Assembly: GCA_949825065.1 (NCBI GenBank)
Contig: CATKWJ010000009.1
Coordinates: 1-64,000, forward strand
Direction of reading: 5' to 3'
Source: Odontocerum albicorne
Taxonomy: Eukaryota > Arthropoda > Insecta > Trichoptera > Odontoceridae
Length of the DNA stretch: 64,000 nucleotides
Shown in pieces: positions 21,504 to 33,336 of this stretch; within the stretch, counting starts at the first letter, position 1; each line of letters opens with the position of its first letter. The position numbers and the translations under genes are program-made. Below the pieces are notes generated by a model. That model ran no database searches. It was given only the letters and a program-made list of their open reading frames with translations, and had not been told where the DNA came from.

Positions 21504-22370
21504 CTACCTTGATCAAAAAGTTTTAGGACTTTATTAATAAAATCGAAAATACAAGTTTATTCATCAAAATCGATATGGTCCCCTTCAAAGTACTCCCCAT
21601 CGACTGCAACTCACTTACGCCAGCGCTTGATCCAATCCTCGAAACACCGCTGGCACTCAATTTTCGGTATGTCCATCAGAGCCATCTTCGATTTTATCAT
21701 GACATTCTCTCAGGTGCTGTAACGCGTTCCGCGAAGCGGTTTTTAAAGTCGGTTGAACAGGAAAAAGTCGCAGGGAGCCAGATCAGGTGAATTCGAAGGC
21801 TGCTGGATAGTATTCGTGTTGTTTTTGGTCAAAAACTCATGGAAATCACGTTTTTCGCGATTTCAACGCGGTCCTTTTTTTGTATGAAATTGAGGTCTTT
21901 CGGCACCAGTTTTGCAGCGACACGTCGGAGGCCCAAATCGTTAACCAAAATGTCTTCAGCGGATCCATAAGCGATTTTCAAGTCCTCTGCCAGCTCTCTG
22001 ATGGTCAATTTGTGGTTTTCGGCCAATTTTTTTTTGATTTTATCGATGTTTTCATCGGTTTTCGACGTCGACGGCCTGCCACTGCGTTCGTCATACTCGA
22101 CCGACTACTTCTGAAGCGTTCGTGCCACCAAAAAACACTTCTCCAACATTTCCAAGGTCTGCGAACTGTTAAATTCGTTTTTCCCACAAAATTTAATGCA
22201 AACACGCACAAAGGTTGATGTACTCAGTACAGCGTAACTTTTACGAATGTCAAGCTATGAGCTGAAATTTGGAGTGAAGTGTCAATGACAGATGTGGAAA
22301 CCTAAAAAAAAAAAATTTCAATGGTGTGACAGCGCCAGACGGTGGCCAGTCCTAAAACTTTTCAAGGTAG
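21504..22370 (-). mobile_element. internally deleted mariner, unit B copy
   Basis: The termini are CTACCTTGATCAAAAAGTTT and its complement, the right one with a small deletion. The flanks are TG (decayed TA) and TA. The minus strand keeps the transposase HTH region in broken frames, and the third-Asp region SPDLAP-like is only partly readable. The first two catalytic Asp regions are deleted, so it cannot encode an active enzyme. Unit A has the empty site near 11985. Confidence 0.8.
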
Positions 22371-22766
22371 TATGTTAGATACTAAGGGCAAAATCTGATT
22401 GATGCGAATTATAGGGAGTTCGATCCCTATTGTCTCCTGCTCTAAACATGTGGCATTATTGAGAATTAATGATTCGGACATAGAAATGGATAAATTACAA
22501 TAAAACAATTCAATGAATGCAAAAATGTATTTTCATCTGGACTGAAATAAAAAAATCAAACAAAAATATAGATTTAAGTATGTCCAACAAGTCACGGGAA
22601 AATTCCTAGTTTGTTGGATCCTTTATAAGTCTGATTTACAATGCCATGATTCATAATTATGTACATTTTATGTCTATTAATACCTTACATAATACAATCA
22701 ATAATGTTTTCCCCAGAGCCCTAAAGCTTCTATCCACTGTGAATTACTCCATGTTTTATCAAAGTA

Positions 22767-23190
22767 CAGAAGAGCATCGATTATCAGTAGTAATTGAGGG
22801 ATTCTCGAGTCTGGATAGTTGAAAAACACGGATAATCCAAATTAAGTTTTAATTGAATTAAAAAATTTAAGGGTCCAAATTATAAATTTTGCTACGCAAG
22901 ATGAGTACACGAACAACCTTACTCAATGTTTGGCAGGTACAACCGCTACACGCCATGACAAATACATTGGGAAGCCACGCTCGTATCCACATATTTTTGT
23001 GTCAGTACGGAAGCGGGTTAACATTGTCAACTTACTAGAGTTAGTAAACAATAGATTTCGTAATAATTTATGTCCTTGCTTTGTATTTTTCAAAATCTGG
23101 ACATTTATTAAAAGTTTGGAAAAAAATATTTGAGGTTACAAAAACAATTGTACTAGAGTGGACCACAAATATTCCGACTCATGGATAATT
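22767..23190. mobile_element. pogo/Tigger-type MITE, unit B copy
   Basis: This is the sister of the element at 12387. The left terminus CAGAAGAGCATCGATTATC is kept. Most of the right terminus has been deleted, so the interior runs directly into GTACTTAAAAATTTTC. Confidence 0.6.
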
Positions 23191-23849
23191 GTACTTAAAA
23201 ATTTTCTTCCTAAAACTCCCGCAGAAAGAAATGTGATAAACATTGTTTGCAACGCATAGGTTAACTCGGAGAGACTGGAGATGAGTTCTATCATCTGGGC
23301 AGTATGTTTATGTGTGATGGGCGAGTTGACAGGACATTGAAAGAAAGGTTGCGATAGGGAACGAGGTAAATGGACTTCTTAATGTAATATATATTAACCA
23401 CGCTATATCAAATGTAGCCAAAAAAAACAATACACAATTGTGTGCTGGTGCCCACGTTGGCACATGGGAGTGAAGCTCGGAGTTGGCCGAAGAAGGGTCA
23501 ATAAGATTAAAGGTGTGGAGATGTGTTTAATGAAGAAAAGATTTAGGAAGTCAATGTATGAAAGAAGGCAGAATGAAGACATCAGAAATGAATGGCTTTT
23601 CATCACTGTGAATCTATTGATGGCTAAATAAAAGTTATTTATAAGAACATTGCTGATATTTAATATTATACATTTAGACAAATCATTCCGGTGGTTTTTT
23701 TTAAATATTTTTTTCTTTTAATTCCTTGCAGCATTTCCAGAAAAGAGCACAATCAAAATATTAATTCTTTAAAATTATTTAAGTTTAAAGATTATATAGT
23801 AAAAAATGCCAATAATTCAAGCTGTTTTAATTTTAATAAAAATAATATT

Positions 23850-24038
23850 GAAAACCTCCGTAACCTGGTGGTAAGACACTTGTCTGCCGATCCGGAGGTT
23901 GCGGGTTCGATCCCAGCTGGAACCCAGATTTTTTTAAATAGGATTCTAGTCTGGTTAACACTTAGGGCCTATAAAACATCTTTCTGGTAGGTTGGAAGAG
24001 ATTGCCACATGGCAATAAACTCGCCAGGTTAAAAAAAA
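23850..24038 (+). mobile_element. tRNA-derived SINE, unit B copy
   Basis: This is the sister of the SINE at 13473, in the same position and orientation. The B box GGTTCGATCCC is intact, while the A box has decayed to TAACCTGGTGG. The flanks are the same AT-rich duplication. Confidence 0.75.
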
Positions 24039-24831
24039 TAAAATATTAATCCAGCAGGTATACAGAAGAGCACAATATAACACAGGCTATTCATTTAAAA
24101 AATCATACGAAAATGGTGAAATAACAAAACATAACACCTGAAAAATGATTTTAAAAGTTATGAAAAATAGTAGTGACTACATAAAAAAATAAGTTTTACG
24201 CTCCTGCTTTTTTTAAAAATGAATTTCTTGATAGATTTCTTTTTCGGGCTGCCGGGGACAGAGATGTCTACTCTCAGGTGATATTCAACGTTGGAGGGAC
24301 CTGACATGACACCGAGAAGAAGATAGATTTAATTTAAAAATGCAATTCTAGAAATGAAGTTTGAGTGTTTCTCGACACTATGAATCCTTGCATAATATAT
24401 TGAATAATCTTTTTCTAAGAATGTCTTTGTGCAACTTCCATAGCTTTAAGGGCTCTTATCCTGAAATGGTCTATTCAACTTCTATTGTTTGAGACTGCTT
24501 TCCACAGTGTCCACAGCTGTCAAGTTTTTTTCTACTTTGAATCTTTTTATGACATTTTTTTGTATAATATCCACAGCTGCAGGGCTTCTGTAATTTTTTC
24601 CTGAGCTTTTAATCAATTTTTTCGTGAGAATGACTTATCACATTGTCCACAGCTATAAGGATTCTCTCTGTTGTGAATTCTTCCATGCGATTTCAAATAA
24701 CCTTTTCGTAAGAATGTCTTATCACATTGTCCACAGCTGTAAGGCTTCTCTCCACTATGAATCCTTTCATGATATTCCAAATTAAATTTTTGTGAGAATG
24801 TCTTATCACATTGTCCACAACTGTAAGGCTT

Positions 24832-25540
24832 CTATCCATTATGAATCCTTTCATGAGATTTCAAATCACCTTTTCGTAAGAATATCTTATCACACTGTCT
24901 ACAGCTGTAAGGCTTATCTCCATTATGAATCCCTTCATGAGATTTTAAATAATCTATTCGTAAGAATGTCTTATCACATTGTCCACACCTGTAAAGCTTC
25001 TCTCCACTATGAATCCTTTCATGAGATTTCAAATTACATTTTTGTGAGAATGTCTTATCACATTGTCTACAGCTGTGAGGCTTCTGTCCACTATGAATCC
25101 CTTCATGAGAATCCAAATGACTTTTTTGAGAGAATGTTTTATCACATTGTCCACAACTGTATGGCTTCTCTCCACTATGAATCCTTTCGTCAGATTTCAT
25201 ATCACCTTTTCGTAAGAATGCCTTATCACATTGTCCACAGCTGTAAGGCTTATCTCCACTATGAATCCTTTCATGATCTCTTAATTTATCTTTTCGTGAG
25301 AATGTCTGTGAACATAAGAATTCTCTCCAGATGGATTATTTTTATGGTGTTTTAAACTCATTTTTTGTGTAAATAACTTTTTACAATCTTTAAAGCTGTA
25401 CGGATTTTCTCCTCTATGAATTCTTAATTTGCGTTGTAAATTTGAACTGTTTGAAAACATGTTTCCACAATGTTCAAAGCCATGAGAACCATTTTCATTG
25501 CTTTTCTCTTTACTAAATTTGTTGCTCATATCACCTGAAT
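24832..25540 (-). pseudogene. zinc-finger gene B, exon 3, frameshifted
   Basis: Exon start and acceptor match gene A (TTTTTAG, exon from 25540). The first part reads MSNKFSKEKSNENGSHGFEH and continues through the two degenerate fingers. It then loses frame at about 25315, where 13 bases present in A (14731-14743) are missing, and the shifted frame ends shortly after NSYVHRHSHEKIN. Downstream fingers are intact only in another frame (25200-24832). They end at the same TAG as in A (HNG then stop). Gene B is therefore a pseudogene unless the upstream domain alone is used. Confidence 0.8.
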
Positions 25541-25852
25541 CTAAAAATATATGGAAATTAAGAAAAAAGCTCTAAATTATTGAAAAGATAGATCGTTCTT
25601 TTTGTGAGAAAGCATTTCTCGAATTTGAGTTCTTTGATCTAAAGAACAATTACCTTTTATTGAATTGTTAACTAAGAACAAAATTGACAGAGTTAAGAAG
25701 AAATATTTTAACTTTATTATTTGCGCTAAGGCTTAACTTGAATTATATTTCAAACCAAATTAAAAAAATATGTTATTCAGAATTTAATAAGCGAAAACTT
25801 ATTCAGATTACCATTAAAATACTCACTCGTTATTACATGTTATTATACTCAC

Positions 25853-26107
25853 TCGTTATTGCATGCGTGTCAGAAACATCAACAGTCTCTGTGTTACTGT
25901 CCCGAGCACATTCCTTTTTTATATCCGCTTCCTGTATGTCCATAGCAAAATCAGGGAACACTGGCGCAGTATCCTCTTCTACATTTTCTTCTTTTATGAA
26001 AAAATCTGAACAGATTTTCAATTCCAAATCATAGGAATTCCATTGTGAACTCATTACTGAGGTTATTTCATTATTGAATGTATCATAAGATGGCTGGGCT
26101 TTAATAT
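25853..26107 (-). pseudogene. zinc-finger gene B, exon 2
   Basis: The exon is 255 bp, phase 1 to phase 1, nearly identical to exon 2 of gene A including FIKEEN and DIKKE. It has the same duplicated donor region as A. The exon is intact but belongs to a frameshifted gene. Confidence 0.7.
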
Positions 26108-26604
26108 CTATGAAAAAAACATATAAGTTAAAATTTTCTGATAATAAACTAAATAGATAATACACTATCAACAACTTGAAACCTTGTTTCTTTCACTTTC
26201 TGTTAATAAGTCTGAACTGACAATAAGGCCAACACAGCACTCATAGAGCTATCTTATCTTAATATGGCATGGCTTTTTAGCTACTATTATGTGACTCAAG
26301 AAGATTATCAGGTTGAATGCTCAAAAAAATTGATGGTGCAGTTAATATATGTAATAGTTCCGAGTTAGGGGCAGAAGAAATTTGGTTCTTATCAGCAGAA
26401 TTACCTTATACGAGTATTTGAATTGGATCACGATTTTAGGTATAAAAACATTCTGGCCTTAAAGTAACACCACCTTATCCATGCCTGGTATGGAATAGGT
26501 GGTGTGTACCTGTACGTTAAACACCACTCATACAACATAAGTTAATTAATTGTCATATCTCACATATTTATTTTATTTTAACAATATGAGTTTATTATGT
26601 TTAC

Positions 26605-26788
26605 TTGGGTCTGTGGGAGTATCAACAACATATCCGAAATCTGCGCTGATATCTTGCGTACATTCCTGTTTGATATCTGCCTCATGTACACTGATATCAT
26701 ACTGGGGGAACACTGCTGCAGTATCTCCATCTTTTGCCTTTTCTTCTTTCACCATTACATCTGCACTTTTGTGTAGCTGAGGATCCAT
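26605..26788 (-). pseudogene. zinc-finger gene B, exon with start codon
   Basis: It starts MDPQLHKSADVMVKEEKAKD, has 184 coding bases and the donor CCAA|GTAAAC. It is intact and nearly identical to exon 1 of A. Intron 1 here shows the uninterrupted CCTGGTATGG at about 26486, the empty counterpart of the LTR-like insertion in A. Confidence 0.7.
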
Positions 26789-26957
26789 CTATAACCTGGA
26801 AACATTCACAATAGTTTAACAATGAGTTTATAATACGTTTACTCTTTCACGTAGGAAAGCTTAAAACTATATTCAATGCCCTATATTAGTTAATGAAACC
26901 TTTCCTGACATGATAATCATCTTTGTAATTGGACAAGACACGACTTGCTTTTACTCT

Positions 26958-27070
26958 CCTGATGATGAGGTGAAAACCTTGAAACCGGTAGGGGAATACT
27001 ATTACATAAAATGGAATAAACAGCGTTTGATAAAACAAATTAAAACGTCTTTAAACCTCCACAAAGTTAA
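26958..27070 (+). repeat. hammerhead-like dispersed repeat, unit B copy 1
   Basis: CCTGATGATGAGGTGAAAAC then CTTGAAACCGGTAGG, with the same tail as in unit A. It sits upstream of the exon carrying the start codon of gene B. Confidence 0.5.
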
Positions 27071-27383
27071 TGCCTTAACTAAAAATAATATAATAATCTT
27101 CTTTGCTAGTGGTGTGTATAGATTTGTCTTCCAGAGGTCTTTTAAAAATATTAATGATGTTGTATGAACACTAGACACATGCATTACACTACATCTAAAG
27201 CTTAATGTGTTATCGTCACATATCAGAAGAGTTTTAAAGGTGTTTTTGTAGTTTTTCTGGCCTGGGTAATTTTACTGTTTTTCTTACCAAATATGTTTTT
27301 CTGAACATTTGCAGATGCGGAGTAGCACCTTATCTAATGGTCACAGCCACTACCTTCCTATCATAACACTCAACTTATATATA

Positions 27384-29170
27384 CACCTGGGCCTCGTATA
27401 ACACGGTCATATGGTCCCACAAAAACGTCGTGTAATACAAATCCGTGTTATACGAGGTTTGAAGTTCATACAAAAATAGTCTTTGCGTTCCAAAAAGTAT
27501 CGAAGTTTGTTAATATCCTTTATTTTTTCATTAAACAATCAACAAAATATACATTTACATATTTATTGAAAAAACTTAAATAGCATACATATAATAGATC
27601 ATTCTTTCATCATCGCTATCACTAACAATTCTACTTGTTCAACTCTTTTTCGAGATCGGTTGTGAGTTTTCATCATCGGAGGAATTGGGAGTATTTTTGG
27701 ATTTAGCCTTTAAAAATTCTGTAATAAACGATTGTCTTCCTTTAGCGTATAAATCTTTACGTATTTCGTGATAAGGGGCCAAAATATTTTGTAATTCTCT
27801 CTTGAGTTCCAAACTTCTTTCCATTATGGGATCATTTTCTATAAAAGAATGTTCCAATTTATCAGCCAGTCCCAGCCCGTCATTTATTGTTTTTAATGTG
27901 AAACATGCGGCTACTTCGCTGCGACTGCTTTCCGAGTCATTAATTATGGTAGGTTCATCCAATATTTCGACTAATTCTTCTTCGTTCAATGTACGATCCT
28001 CCAATATTTCTTCGATATCTCGAATATCAAAATCATCAAATCCGTCTCCAGCCACGACAAATGTTAATTGTCTTTTGGTATTCATCTTCTATTGGTGGTA
28101 CAAAATTTTCTCCAGGGACTTCTTCTGGCCACAGCTTTTTCCAGCAAGCATTTGAAGTGGATTGTTTTATTTCTTTAACGATTGCAGAAACCATATAGAC
28201 ACAATTTCGAATAGAATTTTTTTTCCAAGCTTGTATAACTGTTAAATTCTCATCTTGATCAATATCAGCTAATATTTTTTCAAATGTTCGACTAATATAA
28301 TACGCTTTAAATGTTGAAATTATTCCTTGGTCCAAGGGCTGTATTATAGAGGTAGTTTTTGGTGGTAAAAAATAATATTGTATTTCAACATTTGGATGTT
28401 TTAAATCGAGCGGATGTCCCGGTGCATTGTCCAGTATCAATAATATTTTAAAATCAAGATTCTTTTACCTCATATAAGTTTCTGCATCAGGTATTAAACA
28501 TTTGTGAAACCAATCTTTAAAAATAATAACTGTGGTCCGAGCCTTTTTATTTGCTCTCCAATAAACAGACAAATTCCTTTTGTCATATCCTTTCAGTGCT
28601 CGGGGGTTTAAAGACCGATTAATAAATAAAGGCTTCATTATGAAATCTCCGGAAGAATTAGAACATAAGAGAAAAGATATTCTTTCTTTCGCCACCTTGA
28701 ATCCCTTCGCATGTTTTTCGCTTTTTGATATGTAGGTTCGATGGGGCATCTTTTTTCCAGTACAACCCCGTTTCCTCCGCACTGAATATCTGGTCTGGTG
28801 TGTAGCCCTTATTTTTTATAATTTTGGCGAATTCTGAAGTAAATTTTTTGGCAGATTCTATGTCAGAAATTTTTTCCTCGAATTTTTATACTATGTAGTG
28901 AGAATCGCTTCTTAAAATGTTCAAACCATCCTCTACTAGCAGCAAAATCGTGAGATGGTTGTTGGTCTTCAGATGACGATTGTTCAGTTCTTTTTAAATT
29001 ATCATAAATTTTTGGTGCTCTCTTTTGAATAATGTTTCTGTCTATAGGTATGCTTTTGTCATTGCAGTCTTCTATCCATATCATAAGAGCCCTTTCCATC
29101 TTTTCTATTATTACTGAGCGTGCACGCGCAGTAATTTCCTTACTGATAGACGATCCTGAAACTGATCCTG
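27384..29170 (-). pseudogene. Tigger/pogo transposase remnant, unit B
   Basis: This is the sister of Tigger A with the same defects: LYWK frameshift, stop before KNLDFKILL, Glu for first Asp, and loss of the N-terminal HTH at the same junction. TA then CACCTGGGCCTCGTATAACA at 27384 is the better-preserved left terminus. It also lacks three bases of the IKRTEQ region and has its own small indels near 27665 and 28050. Confidence 0.8.
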
Positions 29171-29193
29171 AAATAAGGCTCTTATTTGTGGTC

Positions 29194-29280
29194 CCCTGAT
29201 GACTAGGTAAGCACCTTGAAACCGGTAGGGTTATACAGTTATATGAAGTGGAATAAACAGTGTTTGATAAAACAAATTAC
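29194..29280 (+). repeat. hammerhead-like dispersed repeat, unit B copy 2
   Basis: Essentially identical to 19123-19200 and in the same place beside the truncated Tigger. This shows the arrangement existed before A and B separated. Confidence 0.5.
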
Positions 29281-31051
29281 ATAACATTATTTATTGAATG
29301 AATATTTTTTTACTGTTCCAGGTTATATTTAAAAAAAAACATTTCCGTCCAGGTCACCTAATATTTACGTATTGAGGAATTTTCATAGCTATACCTGATA
29401 TTTATTTAAAATAATGAAATAGGATGCATAACATTTCCCTAAATAGTGTTTCCAACCGTAGACTTGCACTGCATCGCAGCAGAGATTGTTTATTGGCTTT
29501 CCCCGCTCACTGCTCTTCTTTCTGAATCCCGTTGTTGACTGTCCCTGCAGTAAGTCTATTCTTAGGCTCGCTCCGTTGTAAGAGTGTTTCAAACAGTGAT
29601 TGAAAAACTCTTTTTTTTACCATGTAAATTTCTTGATGTAAAGAAAAAATAAAATTTTTTGTTTTACCCGCAAAATCTCTATTTTGATCAGGATCTCCTA
29701 ATTAAACAATGACTTACTGTCAAAAATGAAGATCTCAGTGCCTTTTTTTCGTATCGCTCTTGTAGCAGTTCAGTTCTAATGTACGGCATAGGTCAATCGC
29801 TACCATTTATGATAAGTGCACGGTGAGATTTGCTGTCCATCAACTTGTATGTAGTATCAGCCTCGAGTAATTGTCGCTGCCCGAAAAACGATGTCAAGGA
29901 AAGTTCGAAGTTTGTGTTACTCGCTTGAATGTGACAAGAAATTCATTGACAGTTCAATTCCATAGAAAGTTCTAGACTTCGGCTCATAATTTAATTCGTA
30001 CCATAGAAATCATAGATCCAGTTTAATTTTTCTTTTTTCTCCACGGAAGAGAAATTACATTTATGATATAACGATATTAAGTTTTTTTAAAATAAAGTTT
30101 GTCGAGGCTATAATTGTAAAACCCGAGATTTCTCGTTAAGTAATAAATATTTTATTTATCAAATCATTCCTTACTTTGTTATGCATACATACGAATACGA
30201 CAGGAATTATAAACCATAACCACACGGAATGACACTGAAAAAGTTTATCTAACTGATACTAATAATAGACATTTTGATGTTGGGGTAGGCAGACAAGATA
30301 GAGCGCCACGACATACCTCATTCGTCTCCTCTGCGTCCTTATATCTTCTCAAATAATTTCTTTCAAGTCTAACCTTTCTTCTATTTTGCCCTGCTTATAA
30401 ATATTAGAAGGACGGAGCTGATATGTAGCAACTCATGCCATAATAAAGACAATCTTTATGCGTATGTGGCGTCTCTGTCAATGTAGTTGTGCAGCAGTTG
30501 TTGGGAATTGAGAGTTTTGGGAATGAGCTATCCACTACGAAGGGGGATCCCAGTGATGCCTTTAATAATATGAAGACCATACGGAACTTATTCTGAACAC
30601 AAAGTATCGGCTATTTTCTCTCTATTCTACTTTATGATTTTGAATATTGGCATGTTACTAATGCTCGAGAAAGAAGACTGAAAGCTGAAAATATCCACTA
30701 AAAAGGTTCGACATAAAAAAAACCGGCTTATGCCCGTCCTAAAGCAGAGTTTACATAAAAATAATCAAAATAAAAACTTGACGAAACATTTCTAGAGCAG
30801 TCACACGTATACAAAATTTCACATTCTACGTAAAAATGCAGATTTATTTTACAAAAGGATCATTCATTGACTTGCGGACACAAAATTAAATTTATCAATT
30901 AAAAGAAAATGAGAGAAAAGAGGACTGCACATGAAATATTTCTTCGTTCGTACAATTTTACTTTTCATCTTGTGATGACATTATCTCTTACTAAAGCTGA
31001 TCTGAATTCTATCAGACACTTTTTAATTGCAGTTTAATTTTTTTGTATCTC
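29281..31051. other. non-coding tail of unit B, left part
   Basis: No gene is recognised. It is collinear with 19201-21011. The CT-leader hairpin motif is absent here. It ends at the piggyBac insertion and resumes at 35887. Confidence 0.5.
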
Positions 31052-31581
31052 TTAACCCTGAGAGCGCTACGAGAAAAAAATATAATTGTCTATCTAGTGC
31101 TGAGATATATTTACGATTCGGACGTTCGTGATAAATATTTATTTTAAACCACAAAAAAACAAAAATAAAGTATTTTTACAACATAAATATATTTTAGAAT
31201 ATGTACCCTTGTATTCTAAATGAATAAAAATGTTATTTTTATAATCGCAATATCATTTTTAATAAATTAAAAATAAAATAACCTCTTAAAACTGGAATTT
31301 CTGGAAATATGAACTCATTATATGGGTTCACAGAGTTATATTCACTAACAAACTGCAGCTCACGTATAAATAATAGTATTAACTACAAGATTCACTCAAA
31401 AGTCAGAAAGTGTTTGAAACAAAATAATTATAAAATAATTATTTCCAGAAAGCATCCAAACACACAAATGTATAATAGCACATCCATCCACAATACACTC
31501 GCATTATTGTCTGGAAGGTATAGGGTGTCTATATGTTATCATTAGCGGGATGGGATTATTGCGTGATGGTAAACGAAAATT

Positions 31582-32768
31582 TCAATAGTGAAGAAGTGTA
31601 TGGTAAGCCGTAAAACATGTTGTAGGGCATAATCCAACAGAACATTCAGCACACCAAAAACGTGTCTGGACCCTTTGTTTTTGATGTTTGGTCGAGTTAT
31701 TGCAAACATGGCACTCGCGGTACACAGCCTTTCTTTTTGAATTCTCAGTAACTGGTATATAAGAGAGAAAATGTCTGGCTGTGAGCCGAAGTCGATGATC
31801 ACCACCTCGGCTGGTTCGTTGAGACCCTGGAGTAGCATATTTTTCAATCAGCTGTTCAATAACCTCTAAATGAAAATCAGTTAGTGATATTTCTTTTTTT
31901 GTTTTATGCTTGTACATCGCATGTGCATTTAATAATATTATATCAATGGTTCGGAAGGCAACTTTTTTGTACCATTTGACAGTTTTCCGTACACATTCCA
32001 CGTAAGTAATAAGCATATCGGACCTGTCAACAGTGCCCATGGACTTATTATAGGCTACCACACATTTTGGCTTTATGATGGGCTCTTTTGTCTTCCAGTC
32101 AGTTTTACTTGTCGCCATCATTGTTGCATCGTGTGCAGTTGTTAGCGTGTGAGCTTCGCGTTTATCGTGCCATTTTACTACAAGTTCACAGTCAGCTGCT
32201 TTGAAATTGACTTCACCTTTTTTTACGGGGGGGAATTTCGGCATATATTTTCGAGTCTTCTTAACTGTTCCACAGGCGTTTGTTTTTTTACTATGCAAGT
32301 AAGAAAATAAAAGGGGACTTGTATACCAATTGTCTACAAACAAGGTGTGTCCTTTACCCAAAAAATCATTTAACAATGATGTGACCACTTTGCCTGACAC
32401 TCCTAGTTGTTTTGATAATGGTTGGGCTATATATACTGAAGCACCTTCTGAGTTAGCACCGCAATATATAAAAAAGTCCAGTATATACCCAGTATGTGCG
32501 TCACATAAAACAAACAGCTTTATACCAAATTTGTGCCGTTTGGCTGGCATATATTGTTTGAAGATTAATCTTCCCTTGAACAGCACCATTGATTCGTCGA
32601 TTGTCACATTTTCATACGGATAGAAATAATATTTAAAGTTAATGCACACAGATTCGATAAAATTCCTAATTTTGTAAACACGGTCACCAGGAATTTTCTC
32701 ATAGTCATTTGAAAAATGTAACATACTTAATATTGATAGATATCTATCACGCGGCATTACTTCATTAA
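31582..32768 (-). pseudogene. piggyBac transposase, catalytic core and zinc domain, N-terminus replaced
   Basis: The open frame runs 426 residues from 32862. Only the part from VMPRDRYLSILSMLHFSND (about residue 35 on) is transposase-like; the first residues translate the end of another element. The catalytic Asp residues are visible at about 121 (FVLCDAHTGY), 177 (LFVDNWYTS) and 279 (GTVDRSD). A C-terminal Cys-rich zinc domain lies at about 383-420 (CHVCNNS, then CAECSVGLC). The usual N-terminal 150-200 residues are gone, cut at the TTAA at 32765-32768. The catalytic frame has no internal stop. The protein moves DNA by cut-and-paste at TTAA in intact relatives. Confidence 0.8.
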
Positions 32769-33336
32769 CTCTTTCCCCGCGGCCAACACATACGTCTGTG
32801 ATTTGATTTGACAACATTAGCCCGCTAAGCGCACAGACGTCTGTGATCTGACGACAATCCAAATTTGAAACGACAGATACTTATAAAGAATGACACAAAA
32901 CCGGGATAAAAATTAAACTAAAATTTAAAATAATCTTTATTCTAGCGATATCTCTCGAAACCTTGTCAAATAATGTATTAGTTTATGAAATATTTTTGAA
33001 TAAACAGAGCGCTGATTGTTTCTCAATATTTATTTCCTACGATCACGTCGTATGTGTGACGCATGACAATATGTGTGGACAGTATGTGACGCACGCTGTA
33101 CTGGCCCGGTTCAGTGATACAGAGTTTATATACGAGCATATTTTGTATACGAGCAGCATTCAATCTGATTTTTTTTATTTCTTTTCAAATATTTTTAATT
33201 AGTGACTATATAATTGTGTATGGTTCGTTTAGTTATTGTCAGTTTTTAGTGTTTTGATTTCAAATTTGATATTTGTATTTGAAATCAATAAATTTTAAAT
33301 TTTTTGTTTTATTATTTTTAACACGTTATATTCATT

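Noticed and set aside
32963..33202. 79-residue frame between the two piggyBac genes
   Set aside because: It lies in the shared 5' region, has no similarity to transposase N-termini and no partner in other copies.
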